A stretch of 6,937 nt of DNA, from NCBI GenBank assembly GCA_027858275.1, contig JAQIDA010000050.1, forward strand, positions 1-6,937. The letters run 5' to 3'. Below the pieces are notes generated by a model. That model was not told the origin of the DNA, made no database searches, and saw only the letters and a list, made by a program, of their open reading frames with translations. The stretch is from Candidatus Kapaibacterium sp. Its GTDB lineage: Bacteria; Bacteroidota; Ignavibacteria; Kapaibacteriales; UBA2268. The number at the start of each line of letters is the position of its first letter. Position 1 is the stretch's first letter. The position numbers and the translations under genes were made by a program. This document shows positions 1 to 5,563 of this stretch, one piece after another.

Positions 1-607
1 CTACAAGATATTGTAAAGCAGTAAAACTATCCAACTCCTCGCCCACTATTTTCGATGAAAATGGAGCTACATGTTTTGATAACTCAACAAATCCTTCCTC
101 ATTAAAAGAAATGAATTGCCTATCATTTTCATCAACCATCCCCTTGACAATTTGCTGCTGTTCTTCTGTAACGGCCTGGATTGCCATGCCGTCCTTATCC
201 AAAAAACTTATCGGATTATTCGCCGAATAAACATAAGGACTCAGCCCGGGGAAAGATTCCCACAGCGGCTCTACCTGACAAAATCTTCCAATCCCGTCAT
301 CATACTTCCTAACCCCAAAATCACCTAAAGAAGACTCATTGTCCTTCTCTTTGCCGATAAACCCGAGGCGGTTATCAGTTCCGCTACTCCAAAGAACATC
401 CCCGAACGGGGCATAATCGTATTGCGCTAAGATCTCCGCTGTGTCCCGCAGGCGGATAATTGCCCGGACGTTGCCGAGGTGGTCGTGGATGTTGAAATTC
501 TTGCGCCACGTGCCGGTTTCGTCTGTCTTGTACGCTATATCAAGCGACGAGCCTGCTCCGTATGTGTTGTATTCGGTTGGGTTGAAGGCGGGTCGAGACT
601 GAGGAAA
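1..607 (-). pseudogene. 3' fragment of an Rhs/YD-repeat protein: end of the core plus start of the C-terminal tip (5'-truncated, runs off window)
   Basis: The - strand is open without a stop from 670 down to base 1; a TGA at 671-673 closes it upstream. The translation carries landmarks of the Rhs-associated core in the expected order: DHLGNVR (464-484), YDYAPFG (401-421), a GFIGKEKD stretch, an FGVRKYDDGIGRF stretch, and the closing ANNPISFLDKDG (188-223). After this 62 more residues (MAIQAVTEEQ onward) enter the variable tip and leave the window. In known Rhs proteins the core forms a shell around a C-terminal toxin or effector domain. Here there is no signal peptide, no YD-repeat array and no convincing start: the first in-frame ATG is at 185-187, after the core, and a GTG at 629-631 lies inside a repeat. 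The remaining space up to xseA is too short for the missing 5' part. I therefore call it a truncated remnant or displaced (orphan) 3' cassette. The tip family is not recognised. Hand counts give about 55% G+C for 361-600 and about 38% for 1-180, the usual core/tip contrast. Confidence 0.85.
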
Positions 608-660
608 AGAACCACCCCGCCCTACGGGCACCCCTCCTTGGAAAAGGAAGGGGAGTTTTA
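607..660. repeat. Palindromic dispersed repeat, copy 1 (REP-like)
   Basis: Begins with AAGAACCACCCC (607-618), shared exactly with 4843-4854. A small palindrome GCCC-TAC-GGGC (619-629) follows, then a strong hairpin: CCCCTCCTT (631-639) pairs with AAGG-A-AGGGG (644-653), giving about nine pairs with one bulged A and a GGAA loop, followed by GAGTTTTA. The layout resembles short palindromic repeats dispersed in many bacterial genomes. The Rhs-like reading on the - strand stops where this element starts. Copy 2 lies after the kinase gene in the same orientation. Whether the hairpin also terminates transcription is not clear from the sequence. Confidence 0.75.
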
Positions 661-681
661 AGAGAAGACATCACATTATTT

Positions 682-712
682 TTCTGAAAAATATTCCTGA
701 ATTAATTCTAAT
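682..712 (+). promoter_or_regulatory. Possible promoter for xseA (weak)
   Basis: TCTAAT (707-712) matches the bacterial -10 box at five of six positions and would place transcription start about 20 nt before the xseA ATG. The only upstream partner is TTCTGA (682-687), three of six matches to the -35 box with a long 19-nt spacer. The region is AT-rich, so a chance match is possible, and FCB-group promoters may follow a different consensus. Confidence 0.25.
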
Positions 713-739
713 TCTCCGGCGAATTTCGTATTTTGCGAA

Positions 740-1957
740 ATGGATACACAGATAATAACAGTCAGCGATCTGACACAGTCGATAAGTATGCTTCTTAAAG
801 AGGCGATTGGTTCTGTTAAAATTCAGGGCGAAATTTCTAATTTCAAGGCGCACTCTTCGGGGCATCGCTATTTTACTCTGAAGGACAGCAATTCACAGGT
901 TTCTTGCACGATGTGGCGGAGTCGCACACTGAATTTCAAGCCGACGGACGGCATGGAAGTGATTCTTTCGGGTCGGGTGACCGTCTATCCTCCTCGCGGA
1001 ACTTACCAAATTGATTGCGTTTCGATGAAGCCGGTGGGACAGGGCGATTTGTTTATGGCTTACGAGGCTCTGAAGAAAAAACTTAGCGATGACGGTTGGT
1101 TCGGCACTGAATACAAGAGACCTCTACCACGCTTTGCTATGAATATCGGAGTTTCAACTTCTCCGACGGGCGCGGCAGTGAAAGATATTTTTTCTACGGT
1201 AAAACGTCGTTTTCCGGCTTGTAATATATATTTCCGCCCTACACTTGTACAGGGTGAAGGCGCGGCTCCGGACATTGTGAAAGCAATAAAAGAACTGAGC
1301 AAAACTCCGGCTGAAGTTCTAATAATAGGTCGCGGCGGCGGCTCGCTTGAGGATATGTGGTGCTTTAATACTGAAGAAGTTGCAGAGGTGATTCATGATT
1401 GTGACATCCCGATTATTTCGGCTGTCGGACATGAAACAGATTTTACAATCGCTGATTTTGTCGCTGATTATCGTGCTGCCACTCCGACGGCGGCAGCTGA
1501 ACTTGTCACTCCCGTCACAAAAGATAATTTCATTCAGATACTGACTGACTCGCAATCGCAAATGAAGCGAACAGCTGAAGACATGATAAATAATTCTCGT
1601 TCTGATATTGACGGGATTATCTCCTCTTATGCGTTTAGATCCGTTGAGGATCGAGTAAAAACTTTGATACGGCAGACGGATGATTATGAAATATCTATGA
1701 CAAGAGCGATGAAAAACAAAACGGCAAGGGTCGCAGGCGAATTGAAGTCGCTAGAAGCTCAGTGTCGTTCACTGTATCCGCTCGCTCCGATAAGAAAGGG
1801 ATTTGCTCTTTTGGAAAGCGAAGGGAAGATTGTCGGCGCGAATGAATCTCTCGGCAACCTGCTGAAAGTCAATATTCTTCGTGAATCGGAAACTGTGGAA
1901 GTCGGCATAGAAAAGATTAGCGGACCGGCAAAATTATTACGCTCCGATTCGGAGTGA
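740..1957 (+). CDS. xseA: Exodeoxyribonuclease VII large subunit
   Basis: Catalytic subunit of exonuclease VII, a cytoplasmic nuclease that degrades single-stranded DNA from both ends and acts in mismatch repair and damage clearance. The 405-residue product has the family layout: an N-terminal OB-fold (about residues 5-100, with EISNFK at 31-36 and VYPPRGTYQ at 82-90), then the catalytic domain with TSPTGAAVKDI (140-150), the glycine-rich GRGGGSLED (197-205), SAVGHETDFTIADF (227-240) and TPTAAAE (248-254). A helical, charged segment (about 260-345) and the closing LYPLAPIRKGFALL (345-358) follow. The length is near the usual 400-450, so it looks intact. The start is chosen because MDTQIITVSDLT aligns with the normal XseA beginning; no Shine-Dalgarno sequence precedes it, and a weak hairpin overlaps the ATG. 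The small-subunit gene xseB, often adjacent, is absent from the window. Confidence 0.96.
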   Translation: MDTQIITVSDLTQSISMLLKEAIGSVKIQGEISNFKAHSSGHRYFTLKDSNSQVSCTMWRSRTLNFKPTDGMEVILSGRVTVYPPRGTYQIDCVSMKPVGQGDLFMAYEALKKKLSDDGWFGTEYKRPLPRFAMNIGVSTSPTGAAVKDIFSTVKRRFPACNIYFRPTLVQGEGAAPDIVKAIKELSKTPAEVLIIGRGGGSLEDMWCFNTEEVAEVIHDCDIPIISAVGHETDFTIADFVADYRAATPTAAAELVTPVTKDNFIQILTDSQSQMKRTAEDMINNSRSDIDGIISSYAFRSVEDRVKTLIRQTDDYEISMTRAMKNKTARVAGELKSLEAQCRSLYPLAPIRKGFALLESEGKIVGANESLGNLLKVNILRESETVEVGIEKISGPAKLLRSDSE

Positions 1958-1969
1958 TTTTGATTGTTT
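1940..1969 (+). terminator. Possible weak intrinsic terminator at the xseA stop codon
   Basis: CTCCG (1942-1946) and CGGAG (1950-1954) form a five-pair stem with an ATT loop, extended to seven pairs by G1941-T1955 and C1940-G1956. A T-rich but interrupted stretch (TTTTGATTGTTT) follows. The stem overlaps the last xseA codons and its TGA. It is short, so termination would be partial at best, but it fits a break between xseA and the 95-nt AT-rich gap before ispF. Confidence 0.3.
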
Positions 1970-2052
1970 GTTGCTGAGGCATTATTTTTATATCTTGTGG
2001 AATTATTAATTAGCATCTATTGATTTATTAACAATTGATTTGAGCGGAAAAC

Positions 2053-2535
2053 ATGGTAGGATTCGGATATGACTCACACAGATTGGCTGAAGGCGAGTCA
2101 TTAATTCTCGGCGGAGTAAAAATTGAATCTAAAATCGGGACTATTGCACATTCCGACGGTGACGCTGTGCTGCACGCTCTTTGTGACGCATTGCTCGGCG
2201 CGGCTGGTTTGAGTGATATAGGTGAACATTTCCCGGATACTGACCCCAAATATAAGAACGCTGACAGCTCGCTGTTCATCACAGAAGCAGTCCGAATGAT
2301 AAAAGAAAAATCATTGAGAATTATAAATACGGACATCAGCATCATTCTGGAGCGTCCGAAGTTGAAAGATTATAAACAGGCAATTCGCGAGGGAATCGCG
2401 GAGTTGTGCGAAATCCCAAGCGAAAGAGTTAATATCAAAGCAAAAACTAACGAAAAAATGGGCTTTGTCGGAAGGCTCGAAGGCGTCGCGGTGTATTGTG
2501 TATGTGAAATTCAGGCTTTGGACAATAAGCAATGA
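2053..2535 (+). CDS. ispF: 2-C-methyl-D-erythritol 2,4-cyclodiphosphate synthase
   Basis: Converts 4-diphosphocytidyl-methylerythritol 2-phosphate to the 2,4-cyclodiphosphate with release of CMP, in the MEP pathway to isoprenoids; the known enzyme is a cytoplasmic homotrimer with a divalent metal at each site. The 160-residue product has the full family pattern: GYDSHR (5-10, metal ligands D7 and H9), the HSDGD loop (33-37), metal ligand H41 in VLHALCDALLGA, SDIGEHFPDTDP (54-65), and KTNEKMGFVGRLEGVAV (131-147), which covers the CMP-binding and trimer-core segment. Length is normal and nothing is missing. The start fits the family N-terminus; only a weak purine run (GAGCGGA, 2042-2048) precedes it. 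Its TGA overlaps the ATG of the kinase gene, so the two are probably made from one transcript. No other MEP gene (such as ispD) lies in the window. Confidence 0.97.
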   Translation: MVGFGYDSHRLAEGESLILGGVKIESKIGTIAHSDGDAVLHALCDALLGAAGLSDIGEHFPDTDPKYKNADSSLFITEAVRMIKEKSLRIINTDISIILERPKLKDYKQAIREGIAELCEIPSERVNIKAKTNEKMGFVGRLEGVAVYCVCEIQALDNKQ

Positions 2536-4838
2536 TTCGAAAATCATACTACATATTGTTGATCCTATTTGTCGCGATAAGTTCTCCTGAACTCGGCGCC
2601 GACAATCAATATCCCCTGTCCTATAATAAATATGATGTTCAATACGGCAGCGAGTTGTATATCATTGAAAACACTGATTCCAATCTTGAGCCTTTGAGTA
2701 TCTCTTTTCGGCCGGGTTGGTACGGGGAATCTGAGGAAATTTACGCTTGGCACGGAATTGAGCAGGTCAACGAAAAAGGCGGCTCTCTTATAGGATGTGA
2801 AATCAGCGATGTGTTTCTTCTGGATGAGTCAGTTCTGACAATTCGGAAAGAAAGCAATCGCCTGTTTACCGAACATCTGCTTATTAACCCGGATTTAGAC
2901 GACTCTTTGATTGTCAGTATGTCACTTGCAGAGCTTTATTCAGAGGACGGATGCTCTGATTTCAACAATGCACGTTGGTCGGAAAGAGTCAGCGAAAATG
3001 AGATATTATTGACCACCGGAGAATGTTTATACTCATGCTCAGTTGACGAAGCCGGTCAATTGAGAAATAATTTAATTGATAAAGATGTCCTTACAGTCGC
3101 GGCTTTTGATCATAAATCGGACTCAAAGTTTCTATACGCCTACGCTACAACGGCAGACGGTTGGACAACGGTCTTATTCGTAAATCAGGACGGTGAAAAG
3201 CAGGTTGCGGCAAGGCTTCAGACAATCGAAAACTTAAGAATATTTACTCTGAATGATGATATAGTTCTGGCTTCTTCGGCGAAACATGACGACCGCTCAC
3301 TGCTTCGATTAATCGAACTCGGGAAAGGCAAAACCGCTGAGCATATCGTAAATTCTCACATCAATTTGTTGAATATCCGGCAGAAAAATAAAAACAAGAT
3401 CATACTGAACAGCATTGAAAAATCTGAGTCGGGATATATTTTCACGATGAAGGAGTTTGCTAATTCACTGATTTTGACGAGAGAATCGAGCTTTGATATT
3501 CCGGAACAGTTTATTGAGCCGATGGCAATCAGCAGAGATGAGAATATTTGTCTGTTGCTGTTCCGGAACGGGATTGTGTCATTCGATCATGACGGTAGTA
3601 TTCAGTCATCAGACTTCATACCGATCGGCGAAATATTCAAGCAAGCACCGGAAATTGATATATTGAGCGAAAATATTATTTTGCGGGATAAAAACATCTC
3701 TATACTGCTTCGAGCTGAGCAAAATTCATTTTGGTACTATAACAGAGTAATGACTGATATCGGTCAGTATCTCTTCCCCGGAATATTGATAATCATCATG
3801 TTTGCTCTTTATCGCAAATTCAGAAAGCAAAACAGATTATTAACGGCTATGCTTGATTTACCTTCTGCGGGTGTTGTTTTTGTAGTTGATCGCAAGGGAC
3901 GCTTGACAAGAGTTAATGACGGTGCTAAAGAGGCTCTGGGGCTGTCCGGCAAAGTTCCGCTCAATCGTTTATTCCAATATTATTGCGTACGCGAAGGGAC
4001 AATATCTCTCAGCGATTTGGTCAGCAAAGCACTTACAATGCGAGATACTTTAGCTCAGAAACTGGACTTTATTCACGACGGAAAATCCAAAGAGTGGTAT
4101 TGCAGGATTACGCCGCTTCGCAATTTTACGGGTAAATTCAGAGGTTTGGTTATAACGGCTATTGACATAACCGAAGAACTTGAGAGAAAACGTCTGAACA
4201 ATTGGGCGCAATTGGCGCACGATATGCAAACGAATTTATCGACTATCCGCCTCAATGCCGAGCAAATGGAAATTGAAGAATTTAACGCTAACGAAAAACG
4301 AAGGAGCAAAATCGTTCATCAGGTTATGCTGCTGATTCAAAGAGTGCGGGATATTGTTACGGTGGGACGCAGCGACGGCTTGGAGCGACAAATGGTCAGT
4401 GCTGCTGAGATTTGCGAATCCGTGCGAGCGGAATTTGACGAAACAATTTTCCCACATGTGAAATTTGAATTGGATCTAAAGCATTTCAATGTTTCCTGCG
4501 ATCGGCCGAAAATTATCAGAGCCTTGCGCAATGCCGTAGAAAACGGTGTCAAAGCCCTGCAAAACAAACCGGGAACAATTATAATCTCCGACCGGAAAGA
4601 CGCTCGAACAGTTTATTTCAGCGTGAAAGACGACGGGATTGGCATGGACAAAGAGACTCGTGAAAAGATGCTTACCCCCTATTACTCCGGATCTAAAGAA
4701 AAGGGACACGGAATCGGCACAATGATTATGCAGCACGTTATCGACCTGCACGGCGGCGAAATGAATGTCCTGTCCGAACCGGGCAAAGGCAGCGAAATCA
4801 TTTTTTCTTTGCCTGATTATTCTTCTTCAAGAGAGTAA
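2532..4838 (+). CDS. Membrane-bound PAS sensor histidine kinase with large extracytoplasmic domain
   Basis: A 768-residue two-component sensor kinase. Order: a hydrophobic signal or anchor (about 5-23, possible cleavage after LGA); an extracytoplasmic region of about 385 residues, strand-rich and possibly propeller-like, which I do not recognise; one membrane span (about 413-428) followed by the basic YRKFRKQ; a PAS domain with PAC end (about 438-548); a dimerisation/phosphoacceptor domain with H563 in LAHDMQTNLSTI; then an ATP-binding domain with N box NAVENGVKAL (N667, N671), G1 box DDGIGM (700-705), F-box-like LTPYYSGSKEKG and G2 box GHGIG (725-729). The catalytic motifs look intact, so it should be active. 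Unusually, the proline normally five residues after the phosphoacceptor histidine is N568. The C-terminal half resembles NtrY-like PAS kinases, but no nitrogen role can be inferred. No response regulator is nearby, so its partner is unknown. The ATG lies inside the ispF stop (ATGA), suggesting translational coupling. Confidence 0.92.
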   Translation: MIRKSYYILLILFVAISSPELGADNQYPLSYNKYDVQYGSELYIIENTDSNLEPLSISFRPGWYGESEEIYAWHGIEQVNEKGGSLIGCEISDVFLLDESVLTIRKESNRLFTEHLLINPDLDDSLIVSMSLAELYSEDGCSDFNNARWSERVSENEILLTTGECLYSCSVDEAGQLRNNLIDKDVLTVAAFDHKSDSKFLYAYATTADGWTTVLFVNQDGEKQVAARLQTIENLRIFTLNDDIVLASSAKHDDRSLLRLIELGKGKTAEHIVNSHINLLNIRQKNKNKIILNSIEKSESGYIFTMKEFANSLILTRESSFDIPEQFIEPMAISRDENICLLLFRNGIVSFDHDGSIQSSDFIPIGEIFKQAPEIDILSENIILRDKNISILLRAEQNSFWYYNRVMTDIGQYLFPGILIIIMFALYRKFRKQNRLLTAMLDLPSAGVVFVVDRKGRLTRVNDGAKEALGLSGKVPLNRLFQYYCVREGTISLSDLVSKALTMRDTLAQKLDFIHDGKSKEWYCRITPLRNFTGKFRGLVITAIDITEELERKRLNNWAQLAHDMQTNLSTIRLNAEQMEIEEFNANEKRRSKIVHQVMLLIQRVRDIVTVGRSDGLERQMVSAAEICESVRAEFDETIFPHVKFELDLKHFNVSCDRPKIIRALRNAVENGVKALQNKPGTIIISDRKDARTVYFSVKDDGIGMDKETREKMLTPYYSGSKEKGHGIGTMIMQHVIDLHGGEMNVLSEPGKGSEIIFSLPDYSSSRE

Positions 4839-4842
4839 AGAT

Positions 4843-4890
4843 AAGAACCACCCCCTTGCCCCATCCTTTGCAGGCGGGGGGATAAGAATT
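4843..4890. repeat. Palindromic dispersed repeat, copy 2 (REP-like)
   Basis: Starts four bases after the kinase stop codon with AAGAACCACCCC (4843-4854), identical to copy 1. The hairpin arm pair aligns with copy 1 as CCCC-AT-CC (4859-4866) against GG-C-GGGG (4873-4879), with loop TTTGCA, and extra G residues to 4881. Compared with copy 1 the small GCCC-TAC-GGGC palindrome is missing and several loop and arm bases differ, so the copies have diverged while keeping the ability to fold. It is in the same orientation as copy 1. It could act as an end-of-transcript hairpin for the kinase, but no T-run follows. Confidence 0.7.
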
Positions 4891-5023
4891 TGGATTGTAT
4901 TGACGGGGTCAACCTTCTCTGGTGGGTTACCTATGCTGTCCATCCGCCGGGAAGAAGATTGTATCCACTGAAGAAAAAGGAATCCATCAAAAAAAATCAT
5001 TCCACTGAGATCCGTCTTTCCTA
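4891..5023. other. Non-coding stretch with short scattered direct repeats
   Basis: Lies between the second palindromic repeat and the ruvX-proximal palindrome. I see no supported gene. It holds short repeated words: GATTGTAT (4893-4900 and 4957-4964), TCCACTGA (4964-4971 and 5001-5008), ATCCGCCGGG (4942-4951, matched at 5024-5033), a small palindrome TTGAC-GGG-GTCAA (4900-4912) and GGAAT/ATTCC (4979-4983, 4999-5003). This looks like decayed repeat material; no convincing promoter was found. Confidence 0.45.
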
Positions 5024-5056
5024 ATCCGCCGGGCGACCACAAGAGTGCGCCCCTAC
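5024..5056. repeat. Short GC-rich palindrome upstream of ruvX (second repeat type)
   Basis: GGGCG (5031-5035) pairs with CGCCC (5048-5052) and CAC (5038-5040) with GTG (5045-5047), leaving an AC bulge and an AAGA loop; CCTACG follows. It differs in sequence from the AAGAACCACCCC family. GGGCGACCAC...CGCCCCTACG-type palindromes are familiar to me as dispersed intergenic repeats in many environmental genomes, but only one copy is here, so its repeat status rests on that recollection. It ends about 50 nt before the ruvX start. Confidence 0.5.
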
Positions 5057-5105
5057 GAAAGAAAAATAAACTATTCCTAATTTATATCGTCAGATACAAT
5101 AGATT

Positions 5106-5561
5106 ATGACAGATAAAACAAACATAAATGAGATAACCAAGGGCAAGCGAATTGTCTGTATTGATTACGGGAAAAAACGTACGGGTTTTGCTGTGTGCGA
5201 CGAACTCCATATTTCGATAACCCCGAAGATTACTTTGATTACTGACGCTCCTGATTTTTGGGAGAAGATGTTCGACTTGTTCAAAGCGGAGCGTGCCGGG
5301 GCTTTGGTTATCGGTGTTCCATGGCGACACGATGATGAGGAAACGGACTGGATTAAGGAAGTTAAGGCTTTTATTAATAAAGTTGAGACTGCAACCGGAA
5401 TGACGGTATTTCCGTATGATGAAGCTTTTTCGTCGAAGCGAGCTGTCAGCACTATGGTTGCGATCGGCAAGAAGAAGAAGAAACGCTCAAAAAAGGGTGC
5501 GACCGATACTATTGCCGCAGCCATAATATTAAGAGATTTTTTGAATGAGAACGAAAGCTAA
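5106..5561 (+). CDS. ruvX: Putative pre-16S rRNA nuclease / Holliday junction resolvase-like protein, YqgF family
   Basis: A 151-residue RNase H-fold protein of the YqgF/RuvX family, which in E. coli is linked to 5' maturation of 16S rRNA and in other bacteria to resolving DNA junctions. The active-site pattern is present: CIDYGKKRTGFAV (18-30, first acidic residue D20), LVIGVP (67-72), YDEAFSS (104-110, D105/E106) and GATDTIAAAIILRDFL (131-146, D134). The lysine-rich KKKKKRSKKG before the last motif is the form I associate with Bacteroidota/Chlorobiota-type members. About 15 residues precede the usual start of the fold; the ATG is kept because no later in-frame start lies before the catalytic D20. 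No Shine-Dalgarno sequence is visible. It ends 2 nt before the next gene, so the two are probably cotranscribed. Confidence 0.92.
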   Translation: MTDKTNINEITKGKRIVCIDYGKKRTGFAVCDELHISITPKITLITDAPDFWEKMFDLFKAERAGALVIGVPWRHDDEETDWIKEVKAFINKVETATGMTVFPYDEAFSSKRAVSTMVAIGKKKKKRSKKGATDTIAAAIILRDFLNENES

Positions 5562-5563
5562 AT

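Noticed and set aside
479..661. A 60-codon + strand frame opposite the Rhs core
   Set aside because: It is antisense to well-conserved Rhs motifs (DHLGNVR at 464-484) and ends inside the palindromic repeat; the - strand reading is clearly the real one.
1995..2023. TTGTGG / TATTGA as a promoter for ispF
   Set aside because: Each box matches the consensus at only about three of six positions in a very AT-rich gap, which is no better than chance.
2019..2041. Direct repeat ATTGATTT (2019-2026 and 2034-2041) as an operator before ispF
   Set aside because: Short and AT-rich with no symmetry or known binding motif; likely chance in this composition.
4827..5042. A 71-codon open frame on the - strand through the kinase-ruvX gap
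   Set aside because: It lies within repeat-derived sequence, overlaps the end of the kinase gene, has no recognisable motif and no start signal; its openness is explained by low stop density in GC-rich repeats.
4851..5056. CRISPR array in the repeat-rich gap
   Set aside because: Repeats are of different sequences, irregularly spaced and only duplicated once; there are no regular spacers or cas genes.
5095..5100. TACAAT as a -10 box for ruvX
   Set aside because: It would put transcription start at or just after the ruvX ATG, and no -35 partner lies at the right distance.
5165..5524. A 119-codon - strand frame opposite ruvX
   Set aside because: The + strand carries all YqgF catalytic motifs over the same span; the antisense frame has no recognisable features.
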